In this document: in pieces, positions 1 through 6,779 of the stretch
Position numbering within the stretch: position 1 is the first letter of the stretch
Layout of the letters: each line of letters starts with the position of its first letter
Assembly: GCA_017464045.1 (NCBI GenBank)
Contig: JAFUEG010000354.1
Span: 1-8,964, forward strand
DNA from: Lachnospiraceae bacterium
GTDB lineage: Bacteria; Bacillota_A; Clostridia; Lachnospirales; Lachnospiraceae
Length of the DNA: 8,964 bases
Reading direction: 5' to 3'
The notes under the pieces: model-generated
What the model saw: only the letters and a program-made list of their open reading frames with translations
The model's database searches: none
What the model was told of the DNA's origin: nothing
Position numbers and translations under genes: made by a program

Positions 1-878
1 TGTACCACATGAGGGTGATTTCCTATAATCAAATCTGCTCCCAAATCTATAAACTCATGTGCAAGTTTAATCTGATAATCCGTCGGATAATATTCCTTTT
101 CCTCACCCCAATGACAGCAGGCAATTATTATATCTACATCTTCCTGCTTTAACTCTTCTATACCGTTTCTTATATAATTTTCTCTTTCCACGGACCCTGA
201 CACATGAGAAGACACAAAACCTATTTTATAGCCGTCTTCTGTTTCATATATTGCGGTCGTATCATTAAATGCCCATAACAATCCATCAGCATCACAGGCC
301 GCCTCAGTGTCATTAAGTCCTTCCACACCTACATCTCTTGTATGATTATTGCCAAGCGAACATCCTTCGACTCCTGAACCAGCAAGTATACCGGTATACT
401 CCGGACGTCCGACTATATAGAATTCCTTATCAGATTCCTCATCAATATATACGGGACGATCTGTCAATGTACATTCAAGATTTACTAAAGTAAAGTCATC
501 ATTTTCAAAAAGCTCTTTAAAATCTTCTAAAAAATAATCCTCGCCATAATCATCATAATATGCATGAAACGATCCTCCATATCCATGTGTCTGAATCGGA
601 CCAAGTGCACAGTCTCCGGTTGCTGTGATTGTAAGTTTGTGTATATCAGGTTTTCTTTCCGTAGTTGTTATACTGTCATCTTCCGTTATATCAACTGTCT
701 CCTCTGTACTTTCTAACTCTGTTACCGTATCTGTAACAATCTCTTTAGTAATCTCTGTAGCTGTGTCATTTTCCTGTTTTATCTCGTCATATTTTTTTCT
801 GCTGCAACCTGCTGCAATTCCGGTCATCCCGAGTAAGACAATTATGAAAGTTATATGTTTTTTTATCCCTGAAGTCAT
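1..878 (-). CDS. CapA/PgsA-family lipoprotein, metallophosphatase-like (C-terminus cut by window edge)
   Basis: I translated this open frame by hand; it runs off the left edge after 292 codons. The N-terminus has Lys6-Lys7, a hydrophobic stretch (9-24) and a lipobox-like IAAGC with Cys25, so it is probably a lipoprotein anchored outside the membrane. Residues 26-78 are a Thr/Glu/Asp-rich spacer. The rest shows the CapA-family motif series: TGD (87-89), NLE (133-135), NNH (177-179), HWGEE (256-260) and GNHPH (286-290), which are metal-site type residues of this calcineurin-like family. CapA/PgsA proteins are linked to poly-gamma-glutamate or capsule formation, but many homologues have no known role and no pgsB/pgsC is visible here. 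The start has GGAG eight bases upstream. Only 14 bp separate it from the rnfB stop, so it is probably the last visible gene of the Rnf operon. Family call is firm; function is open. Confidence 0.88.
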   Translation of the reverse strand, partial: MTSGIKKHITFIIVLLGMTGIAAGCSRKKYDEIKQENDTATEITKEIVTDTVTELESTEETVDITEDDSITTTERKPDIHKLTITATGDCALGPIQTHGYGGSFHAYYDDYGEDYFLEDFKELFENDDFTLVNLECTLTDRPVYIDEESDKEFYIVGRPEYTGILAGSGVEGCSLGNNHTRDVGVEGLNDTEAACDADGLLWAFNDTTAIYETEDGYKIGFVSSHVSGSVERENYIRNGIEELKQEDVDIIIACCHWGEEKEYYPTDYQIKLAHEFIDLGADLIIGNHPHVV

Positions 879-892
879 CTCTTAATCTCCAC

Positions 893-1681
893 TCAGCTTA
901 TGATCTTAACAGGACATTTTTCCTTACATGTACCGCAGCCGATACATTTTGCATAATCAACTTTAGCAAGTTTTCCCTCTACATGAATTGCATCTGCAGG
1001 ACAATTTCTCTGACACATACCGCAACCGATACAGCCAACCTGACAAACCTGTTTTACTTCCTTACCTCCGTCTCTTGAATTACACTCAACTATGGCTCCT
1101 GCCTCATAAGGAACTATCTCGATGATATGTCTCGGACATACCGCAACGCATGCCTCACATGCCTTACATTTATCCTTATCCACTACGGCTACTCCGTCTT
1201 CTATATGTATCGCATCAAAAGGACAAACCTTCACACAGCTTCCAAATCCAAGACATCCGTAAGAACATCCTTTAGGGCCGCCTCCCGGTGAATTGGCTGC
1301 TATACGGCAATCCTTAGGGCCTACGTATTCGTAAGCTTCCTTTGCCTTATTGCAATCACCCTTGCATCTTACATTGGCAACCATCTTTTCTACATCGGCA
1401 TCTCCGCCGACAATCTCAGCTATCACTTTAGCTACAGGCTCTCCACCCACAGGACAACTTCCCGGTTTTGCCTCGCCCTTTGCAATAGCTGCCGCAAGTC
1501 CATCACATCCCGGGAATCCGCAGGCACCACAGTTATTACCCGGAAGTGCCTCTCTTACCTTAATCTCTGTTTCATCAACTTTTACCTTAAAAGCTTCACT
1601 CGCTACACCGAGGAGAATTCCCGCAAGTATGCCAACCACACCGACTATGCCTGCAGCTATAAGTACCGCATTAATATCCAT
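893..1681 (-). CDS. rnfB: Rnf complex subunit B, polyferredoxin
   Basis: RnfB is the cytoplasmic iron-sulfur subunit of the Rnf complex and the likely entry or exit point for ferredoxin electrons. The 262-residue protein has one N-terminal membrane anchor (about 5-27). It is followed by the Fe-S domain motif NNCGACGFPGC with Cys51, 54, 59 and 76. A Cys-containing stretch (106, 110, 125) leads into four ferredoxin-like Cys clusters: 139/143/149/153, 172/175/178/182, 217/220/223/227 and 246/249/252/256. Each is followed by the usual Pro after the last Cys. Length and Cys pattern match clostridial-type RnfB, which is longer than the proteobacterial form. The ATG start is preceded by a GGGAGGGGG purine run about 8 bases upstream, in the 16-bp gap after rnfA. 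All expected cluster ligands are present. Confidence 0.97.
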   Translation of the reverse strand: MDINAVLIAAGIVGVVGILAGILLGVASEAFKVKVDETEIKVREALPGNNCGACGFPGCDGLAAAIAKGEAKPGSCPVGGEPVAKVIAEIVGGDADVEKMVANVRCKGDCNKAKEAYEYVGPKDCRIAANSPGGGPKGCSYGCLGFGSCVKVCPFDAIHIEDGVAVVDKDKCKACEACVAVCPRHIIEIVPYEAGAIVECNSRDGGKEVKQVCQVGCIGCGMCQRNCPADAIHVEGKLAKVDYAKCIGCGTCKEKCPVKIIS

Positions 1682-1697
1682 CTAAAAATCCCCCTCC

Positions 1698-2273
1698 CTA
1701 TATAAGTCCTGCAAGACCTGCAAAGGCTATTGCCATAAGTCCTGCAGATATAAGAACAATAGGTGTTCCCCTGAAACTTTCAGGGATACTGTCATTCTTA
1801 TCTAATTTTTCTCTGATTCCGGCCATAAGGATAAGTGCCACTGCAAATCCTACTGCTGAGAATATTCCGTTTACAATCGATTCTAAAATGTTATATCCGC
1901 TGTCAACATTTGATATGGCAATACCAAGTACTGCACAGTTTGTGGTTATAAGCGGAAGGTAAACACCAAGTGCCTTATAAAGCGCCGGAACTGCCTTCTT
2001 AAGGAACATTTCAACAAACTGTACTAATGCTGCTATAACCAGTATGAAAACAATCGTATTAAGATATGCTATGTTAAGCGGTTCAAGTATGAAGTAATAT
2101 ATAAGGCTTGTAACGGTCGAGGATATAGCCATAACAAATATAACTGCTCCGCCCATACCTGCTGCCGTCTTTATCTGCTTGGAAACGCCAAGGAAAGGAC
2201 ATATACCAAGGAACTGAACCAGGATAACATTATTTACAAAGGCTGCTGAAATTGCTAACAAAATAATATTCAT
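1698..2273 (-). CDS. rnfA: Rnf complex subunit A, integral membrane
   Basis: RnfA is a small six-helix membrane subunit, homologous to RnfE and to NqrE/NqrD. The 191-residue length is standard. The two half-repeats each carry the conserved Cys motif: LGICPFLG (Cys25) and TTNCAVLG (Cys113). In structures of Rnf and Nqr, the equivalent Cys residues of the A and E subunits hold an iron-sulfur cluster in the middle of the membrane. The start ATG lies 4 bp after the rnfE stop, and its GGAGGAGG ribosome binding site is made by the last codons of rnfE, so translation of the two is probably coupled. Nothing is missing or unusual. Confidence 0.97.
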   Translation of the reverse strand: MNIILLAISAAFVNNVILVQFLGICPFLGVSKQIKTAAGMGGAVIFVMAISSTVTSLIYYFILEPLNIAYLNTIVFILVIAALVQFVEMFLKKAVPALYKALGVYLPLITTNCAVLGIAISNVDSGYNILESIVNGIFSAVGFAVALILMAGIREKLDKNDSIPESFRGTPIVLISAGLMAIAFAGLAGLI

Positions 2274-2277
2274 AGTT

Positions 2278-2964
2278 CTAATCCTCCTCCTTTACTTTTC
2301 CTGCACAAAGGACATTGCTGCAGCCTGCACAATCATCAAGTCTGCAAGCAGCCGGTGCAGTACCGTTTTTCTTTGCCTTATTGATATTAAGCTTATTAAT
2401 AAAAGCAACCACAAAGGCGAGCACAAGAAATGCTCCCGGTGCCATTACAAATATACCGACAGGTTTATATCCCGAATAAATCACATGTCCGAATATACTT
2501 CCGGAACCGAGAATCTCTCTTATAATACCTATAATTGTAAGACCCATGGTAAAACCAAGTCCCATACCTATACCATCAAAGGCTGACGGTATAACAGGAT
2601 TCTTTGAAGCATAGCTTTCTGCACGTCCGAGGATAATACAGTTTACAACGATAAGCGGTATATAAAGACCAAGGCTTGCATTTAAGCTTGGTATATATGC
2701 CTTTAGTAAGAACTGAACCACAGTAACAAATGAAGCTATTATAACTATAAATGCAGGAATTCTTACCTTATCAGGAATAAGCTTTCTCAAAAGAGCAATC
2801 ATGATATTGCTGAGAGTAAGAATAACCATTGTTGTAAGTCCCATTCCAAGTCCGTTTATGGCAGATGTGGTAACTGCAAGTGTAGGACACATACCAAGCA
2901 TCTGAACAAAGGTAGGATTTTCTTTGATTATACCATTGTATAGTCTTTCTGTATTTTTTCCCAT
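2278..2964 (-). CDS. rnfE: Rnf complex subunit E, integral membrane, with Cys-rich tail
   Basis: RnfE pairs with RnfA in the membrane and supplies the other Cys ligands of the intramembrane cluster: LGMCPTLAV (Cys26) and VVNCIILGR (Cys109). I place the start at the ATG of MGKNTERLYNG, giving 228 residues. A longer frame reaching 3006 would add 14 residues from inside the preceding gene, but the shorter start has GGAGG 8 bases upstream and sits 1 bp after the rnfDG stop (TAA-G-ATG). Several hydrophobic helices follow, with the last ending near residue 192. The odd part is the C-terminus: after a short basic stretch (NKAKKNG) come Cys207, Cys212, Cys215 and Cys220 in CRLDDCAGCSNVLC. This could bind a metal or Fe-S cluster; it should face the cytoplasm if the topology is standard. 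Confidence 0.96.
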   Translation of the reverse strand: MGKNTERLYNGIIKENPTFVQMLGMCPTLAVTTSAINGLGMGLTTMVILTLSNIMIALLRKLIPDKVRIPAFIVIIASFVTVVQFLLKAYIPSLNASLGLYIPLIVVNCIILGRAESYASKNPVIPSAFDGIGMGLGFTMGLTIIGIIREILGSGSIFGHVIYSGYKPVGIFVMAPGAFLVLAFVVAFINKLNINKAKKNGTAPAACRLDDCAGCSNVLCAGKVKEED

Positions 2965-2965
2965 C

Positions 2966-4615
2966 TTACTCACCTCCCGATATATTAATAATAGCCACAG
3001 CTGCATTTACGCCATCTGTAACAGCTGAAGTTGTAATTGTTGCTCCTGATATTGCATCAATCTGATTTTCTTTAACTGCACCTGTCTTTGAATACTCATA
3101 TGATTTTTCATGTTTTCCGATAAACTGATCCTTAAATTTAGGCTTATCTGCCTCCATACCAAGTCCCGGACTTTCATCAAGAGTAAGGAACGCAAGTCCT
3201 GTTATGGTTGTATCTGTTTTCATGCCAACAACCATCTGTATATCACCGCCATAACCGTTATCATTGGTTACAACAACAATATATCCAATCACATTTCCGG
3301 CTCCATCTGTAGCGAAACTTATCTCATCTATAGTATCATGAGTATATCCAAAGCTCTTAATTATTTCATTAATTTGTTTATAATCTATAGTTTCATCAGT
3401 AACGATTTCCACTGCTTCAGGGAACACCTCTTTATAAGCTTCCTGCTTCGCCTTTTCTTCTGCCTTGCTTATCGGATCCTTAGTTATACTATAGACTGCA
3501 CCAAGTATTGCTCCCATAATTACAGTGATAAGCATAATTGCACAGATGGCTTTCATGATTCCCTTAACATCCTTTGGTTCTTTAGATGAGTTTTCTTCTT
3601 TTTGGGCATCATTCGCCCCAACATTCTTATCTTCATTTTTCTCATCTTTTTTCTTCTTTTTATCTTCTTCGGAAAGTTCCGCACCCTCACCAAATGCCTT
3701 CGGCTTGGTTGCCATCTCGATAAGAGGTACGAGAATGTTTGACATTATGATTGCATAGGAAACACCCTCTGCACCGTTTCCAAATATTCTAAGTACAAAG
3801 GTCAAAAGTCCAAGTATTATACCGTATATAATCTTTCCGACCGGGGTAATCGGTGAAGTGACATAATCAGTAGCCATAAACCATGCACCAAGCATAAGTC
3901 CGCCGCCACAGATTTCACAAAGAACAAAATTGACTACATCCTTATCCTTAACAACTGCATATATAGTCATGGCAATTGCAAATGTACCTATGTAAACAAG
4001 AGGTATCTTAGGGCTTATAACACGCTTGATAAGAAGATAGCAAGCTCCGATAAGAAGTGCCAAAGCAGAGGTCTCACCTATCGTACCACCGGTAAATCCT
4101 AAAAACATATCCTTAAGATTTACAGAACTTCCGTTTTTAAGAAGTGCAAGAGGTGTAGCTGTTGTAACACCGTCATATACAAATCTTGTCATAGATGCTC
4201 CAAAGGATAAAAGCAGGAAGCATCTCGCGGCAAGGGCAGGGTTCATAAAGTTTTTACCCAAACCTCCAAAAAGCTGTTTTACAACTATTATCGCAAAAAC
4301 AGAACCAAGCACACCCATCCATATCGGAAGTTCAGGCGGTAGGTTCATAGCAAGTAAAAGTCCTGTAACAACTGCCGAAAAATCTCCTATTGTGACAGGA
4401 AGCTTAAACATTTTTTCATAAATAAATTCTGCAAGCACCGCTGAAACTACGCAGGCAAGCACAAGCAGTGCAGCATGCATGCCAAAAAGATATACGCCAA
4501 AGGCGGTTGCCGGAACAAGCGCTATCATTACATCCGACATGATATCTGCGGTAGTCGCATCACTTCTCACGTGAGGAGAAGCTGATATTTTAAGGTTTAA
4601 TTCTTTTTCGTCCAT
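2966..4615 (-). CDS. rnfD/rnfG: RnfD-RnfG fusion protein, two covalent FMN sites
   Basis: One 549-residue frame contains two Rnf subunits that are normally separate. Residues 1 to about 308 are RnfD: a multi-helix membrane protein with GKNFMNPALAAR (120-131) and the flavinylation motif TTATPLALL, with Thr154 the likely FMN-linked residue. Residues about 310-352 are a Lys/Glu/Asp-rich linker. Residues 353-377 are the RnfG signal-anchor helix, followed by an outside FMN-binding domain ending in DAISGATITTSAV, where Thr526 is the likely FMN-linked residue. Topology fits, since the RnfD end and RnfG start are both expected in the cytoplasm. I chose the ATG at 4615 (AGGAGG 8 bases upstream); a GTG at 4618 is possible. 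A weak internal start at Met354 (ATG at 3556, AAGGGA three bases upstream) could in principle also make free RnfG. The frame has no stop or sequence break at the junction. Confidence 0.95.
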   Translation of the reverse strand: MDEKELNLKISASPHVRSDATTADIMSDVMIALVPATAFGVYLFGMHAALLVLACVVSAVLAEFIYEKMFKLPVTIGDFSAVVTGLLLAMNLPPELPIWMGVLGSVFAIIVVKQLFGGLGKNFMNPALAARCFLLLSFGASMTRFVYDGVTTATPLALLKNGSSVNLKDMFLGFTGGTIGETSALALLIGACYLLIKRVISPKIPLVYIGTFAIAMTIYAVVKDKDVVNFVLCEICGGGLMLGAWFMATDYVTSPITPVGKIIYGIILGLLTFVLRIFGNGAEGVSYAIIMSNILVPLIEMATKPKAFGEGAELSEEDKKKKKDEKNEDKNVGANDAQKEENSSKEPKDVKGIMKAICAIMLITVIMGAILGAVYSITKDPISKAEEKAKQEAYKEVFPEAVEIVTDETIDYKQINEIIKSFGYTHDTIDEISFATDGAGNVIGYIVVVTNDNGYGGDIQMVVGMKTDTTITGLAFLTLDESPGLGMEADKPKFKDQFIGKHEKSYEYSKTGAVKENQIDAISGATITTSAVTDGVNAAVAIINISGGE

Positions 4616-4630
4616 CACTTTCTCCTCCTT

Positions 4631-5947
4631 TTATTTTTTCCTGTTGGCAAGTACAAGCTTTCTCGTACCTGCTATCGTCTGTGTCAAATGCCTCTTGGCA
4701 GGACATACGTATGAGCAGCATCCGCACTCACAGCACTCCATACCGTTATTTGCAACATATTCATCTATTGCACCTGCCTCTGCAAGATCTGAAAGCATAT
4801 TAGGCATAACTCTTCCCGGACATACCGATACACAGCGTCCGCATCTTATACATGCGCTGCTTTCATACTCTGTAACCTCATCTTTAGTCATACAAAGTAT
4901 GGCAGAGGATGATTTGGTTGCCGGAAGGTCAAGGGTATATATTGCCTTGCCCATCATAGGTCCGCCGGCAATAATCTTGGCAGGATCTTTCTTAAATCCG
5001 CCTGCCGCCTCTACAAGCTCCTTATAGCTTGTACCAAGCTTAACTTTAATATTTACAGGATTTTCAATTGCATCTCCCGTAACTGTAACAAGTCTGTCCA
5101 TAAGAGGCTTACCTTCTCTTACAGCCTCGCTTATGGCATAAACCGTATCGACATTATGTACTATGCAGCCTGCATCTGCAGGAAGCATCTTTGAATTGAT
5201 ATACCTTCCCGTATTGGCATAGACAAGCTGACGCTCAGCGCCCTCCGGATACTTTGTCTTAAGCTTATTTACGGTTATATCCGGATCATCCGCAAGTTTC
5301 TCTTTAAGAAGTGCTATCGCCTTTGGCTTATTGTCCTCAATTCCGATAATTCCTTTAGAACCAGGAAACAGACTGAGAACAAGTCTAAGACCATCGATAA
5401 CCTTATCCGCCTCATCCATAATTCTTCTGTAATCAGAAGTAAGATAAGGCTCGCATTCGGAAGCATTGACTATAATCCTGTCAATCTTATCCGGCTCTTT
5501 AGGAGAAAGCTTAACATGAGTAGGAAAGCCTGCTCCACCCATACCAACAATACCGGCATCCTTTATGGCTCCGATTATTTCTTCCTTAGAATATTCACTT
5601 ATCTTCTTGTCATTTGGGACAAATTCTTTTGATTCGTATAGACCATCATTTTCGATAACGATGGATTCTACTTTAGAACCGGAGGATGTAAGTCTTGGCT
5701 CAATCACCTTGACTATTCCGGATACAGAAGCATGAATATTGGCTGATACAAATCCGTCTGCCTCGGCTATCAGATCGCCTGCCAGCACATGGTCACCTTT
5801 TTTCACAATAGCTTTTGCCGGCTTGCCTATATGCTGAGACAATGGATATACTACATCGCCCTTTGGAAGATATTCGATTACATCTTTATCCATAGTGAGT
5901 TCCTTGCCCTCATATGGATGAATACCACCCTTAAATGTTAATTTCAT
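4631..5947 (-). CDS. rnfC: Rnf complex subunit C, NADH/FMN and 4Fe-4S subunit
   Basis: RnfC is the peripheral cytoplasmic subunit where NAD is reduced or NADH oxidised; it resembles the 51-kDa subunit of complex I. The 438-residue protein starts with FKGGIHPYEGKELT, typical of the RnfC N-terminal domain. GVHV-type sandwich sequence follows to about 100. The nucleotide/FMN region has GMGGAGFPTHVK (135-146) and NASECEPYL (161-169). An SLBB-like segment lies near 285-325 (VTVTGDAIENP). The C-terminus carries two 4Fe-4S motifs: Cys366/369/372/376 and Cys405/408/411/415. The length is the usual short clostridial form without the long Ala-rich tail seen in proteobacteria. The ATG has GGGG eight bases upstream, a weaker site than those of the downstream genes. 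First gene of the Rnf operon proper. Confidence 0.97.
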   Translation of the reverse strand: MKLTFKGGIHPYEGKELTMDKDVIEYLPKGDVVYPLSQHIGKPAKAIVKKGDHVLAGDLIAEADGFVSANIHASVSGIVKVIEPRLTSSGSKVESIVIENDGLYESKEFVPNDKKISEYSKEEIIGAIKDAGIVGMGGAGFPTHVKLSPKEPDKIDRIIVNASECEPYLTSDYRRIMDEADKVIDGLRLVLSLFPGSKGIIGIEDNKPKAIALLKEKLADDPDITVNKLKTKYPEGAERQLVYANTGRYINSKMLPADAGCIVHNVDTVYAISEAVREGKPLMDRLVTVTGDAIENPVNIKVKLGTSYKELVEAAGGFKKDPAKIIAGGPMMGKAIYTLDLPATKSSSAILCMTKDEVTEYESSACIRCGRCVSVCPGRVMPNMLSDLAEAGAIDEYVANNGMECCECGCCSYVCPAKRHLTQTIAGTRKLVLANRKK

Positions 5948-5964
5948 CGCATTTACCCCGCAAT

Positions 5965-5986
5965 TAAAATATTTGTAAATATTTTA
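5965..5986. promoter_or_regulatory. 22-bp palindrome over the rnfC -10, candidate operator
   Basis: The arms TAAAATATTT (5965-5974) and AAATATTTTA (5977-5986) are perfect inverted copies around a 2-bp centre. Read on the minus strand, the outer six bases TAAAAT are the -10 of the proposed rnfC promoter and the palindrome covers the expected transcription start near 5974. That is a usual position for a repressor site. I do not recognise the regulator; it does not match a Rex-type TTGTTAA-N-TTAACAA site well. AT-rich palindromes also arise by chance, so this is moderate. Confidence 0.4.
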
Positions 5987-6009
5987 CTACGGAGCAGGGA
6001 TTTTTACAA
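5981..6009 (-). promoter_or_regulatory. Candidate sigma-A promoter for rnfC operon
   Basis: On the minus strand TTGTAA (6009-6004) is followed after 17 bp by TAAAAT (5986-5981). These match the consensus hexamers at 4/6 and 5/6 with ideal spacing. The start would fall near 5974, giving a leader of about 27 nt with the GGGG ribosome binding site at 5959-5956. It would let Rnf be transcribed independently of the two genes upstream. Confidence 0.45.
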
Positions 6010-6021
6010 TAAAAATGTGAC

Positions 6022-6158
6022 ATATAGCGTGAGCCTTGACACACTATTTTTCTTACAGCATATAGGAGAGGTACTCGCATAGCACGTTGCCACTTAACGC
6101 TATGCTAAGCACCTCTCCTATATATTGTCCTAAACTTATGTCAAGGCTCACGCTATAT
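6022..6158. repeat. Nested long inverted repeat between Gx gene and rnfC (hairpin or MITE-like)
   Basis: The outer arms, ATATAGCGTGAGCCTTGACA (6022-6041) and its exact reverse complement (6139-6158), are perfect over 20 bp. A second pair lies inside: ATATAGGAGAGGT (6060-6072) against 6110-6122, then GCATAG (6078-6083) against 6099-6104, and CGTT/AACG around a 7-nt loop. The right arm begins one base after the Gx-gene stop. On the minus strand a run of five T (6015-6011) follows the outer stem after six bases, so weak termination is possible. It is flanked by TA dinucleotides, and a length near 131-137 bp with terminal inverted repeats also fits a MITE of the TA-inserting kind. Transcribed, it would be a very stable RNA structure. 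I do not recognise the family. Confidence 0.75.
6117..6144 (-). promoter_or_regulatory. Promoter-like TTGACA/TATAGG inside the inverted repeat
   Basis: On the minus strand an exact TTGACA (6144-6139) lies 16 bp before TATAGG (6122-6117). If used, transcripts would begin near 6110 and carry the inner hairpin in a leader of about 160 nt before rnfC. The left arm holds the mirror copy on the plus strand, but with a poorer 19-bp spacing. Both exist simply because the arms are inverted copies, so this may not be a real promoter. Confidence 0.22.
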
Positions 6159-6159
6159 A

Positions 6160-6684
6160 TCAAAAATTTATATTTTTAATAATAATCCCTTCAAGCAGTC
6201 CTATAAGAACACCTGCGATTATTCCCGATACGGAAAGAACAGCCATATAATAAAATATCTTTGTATTTTCAATTACGATAGCGGCAATGATAAGCTGTCC
6301 AAGATTGTGAGCCACCGCACCGCATACGCTTGTACCTGTTATGGCTAAAAGCTTAAGCTTCCTTACAATAAACATAACGGCGATGCTGAGCAAAGCTCCC
6401 GCCATACTGTACATAATTGTAGCCGGATTTCCAAATAAAAGACCTGAAAGAATTACTCTTCCGACGCTTATAATAAGTGCCGGCTTAAGACCAAGCTTAA
6501 CAAGTGCTATTATCGTAACGATATTGGCAAGTCCAAGCTTTATGCCCGGTATCGCAAAGCTTATTGGTACCAGTGATTCGAGATATGAAAGCACCATGGC
6601 AAGTGCGATAAAAACTCCGCAAAGAGCCGTCATGCGTGAGGATGAGATTGTCGGTTTTTCTCTTTTATATTTGTCATTTTTCAT
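6160..6684 (-). CDS. Gx transporter family / heptaprenyl diphosphate synthase component I-like membrane protein
   Basis: A 174-residue hydrophobic protein with about five to six predicted membrane helices (roughly 18-38, 46-64, 68-87, 89-107, 113-138, 143-169) and a basic N-terminus. PGIKLGLANIV (46-56), SGLLFGNPATIMYSMAGALLS (80-100) and GAVAHNLGQL (122-131) are typical of the Hpre_diP_synt_I family, now often called Gx transporters because they resemble ECF-type substrate-binding membrane subunits. Its substrate is unknown. Members often sit with a NusG-II protein beside Rnf or other flavinylated redox systems, as here, so a link to flavin or quinone supply is reasonable but inferred. The ribosome binding site is poor (GAAG about 6 bases upstream). 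Another possible start, Met18, has no ribosome binding site and would remove only the basic N-terminal tail before the first helix. Confidence 0.88.
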   Translation of the reverse strand: MKNDKYKREKPTISSSRMTALCGVFIALAMVLSYLESLVPISFAIPGIKLGLANIVTIIALVKLGLKPALIISVGRVILSGLLFGNPATIMYSMAGALLSIAVMFIVRKLKLLAITGTSVCGAVAHNLGQLIIAAIVIENTKIFYYMAVLSVSGIIAGVLIGLLEGIIIKNINF

Positions 6685-6735
6685 AATTCTTCATAATCTT
6701 TCATAATTGTGTAATTCTTTCATAATTCTTCATCG
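6681..6735. repeat. 10-bp AT-rich short tandem repeats in the Gx-gene leader
   Basis: Units of the form TCATAATTCT begin at 6681, 6691, 6701 and 6720, with degenerate units at 6711 and 6730. The first three are exactly 10 bp apart. On the minus strand each clear unit contains an ATG, the nearest of which is the Gx-gene start at 6684. A short frame from 6704 (MKDYEEL) ends in a TGA overlapping that start as ATGA. This may be chance produced by the repeat. Confidence 0.6.
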
Positions 6736-6764
6736 ATTATAATATATCTGTTATGTGGTATCCA
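6736..6764 (-). promoter_or_regulatory. Candidate promoter for the Gx-transporter gene
   Basis: Perfect -10 TATAAT (6741-6736) on the minus strand, preceded after 17 bp by TGGATA (6764-6759, 4/6 match to the -35 consensus). It lies in the 95-bp gap after the NusG-II stop. Predicted start is near 6729, leaving a leader of about 45 nt made of the 10-bp repeats. The area is AT-rich, so chance matches are likely. Confidence 0.35.
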
Positions 6765-6779
6765 AAAAATTCTTCACTA

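Noticed and set aside
625..885. Plus-strand 86-residue open frame
   Set aside because: Lies antisense to the CapA-like gene, is low-complexity Ser/Val, and has no family features.
1350..1685. Plus-strand 111-residue open frame opposite rnfB
   Set aside because: Shadow of the well-supported rnfB frame; Ala/Pro/Ser-rich with no RBS or motif.
2965..3006. Longer rnfE start at 3006
   Set aside because: It would overlap rnfDG by 41 bp, while the ATG at 2964 has an ideal GGAGG site and matches usual RnfE N-termini.
3110..3758. Plus-strand open frames opposite rnfDG (3110-3589 and 3525-3758)
   Set aside because: Antisense shadows. The Ser/Phe-rich part simply mirrors the Lys/Glu-rich linker codons.
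5956..6000. RNA stem pairing CCCTGC with GCGGGG that would hide the rnfC RBS
   Set aside because: The CCCTGC part lies upstream of the proposed start site, so it would exist only in read-through RNA. Six pairs with a wobble is weak evidence.
6011..6158. Classical Rho-independent terminator after the Gx gene
   Set aside because: The stem is far longer than typical and the only T-run (five T) is six bases beyond it, so I kept it as an inverted repeat with possible weak termination.
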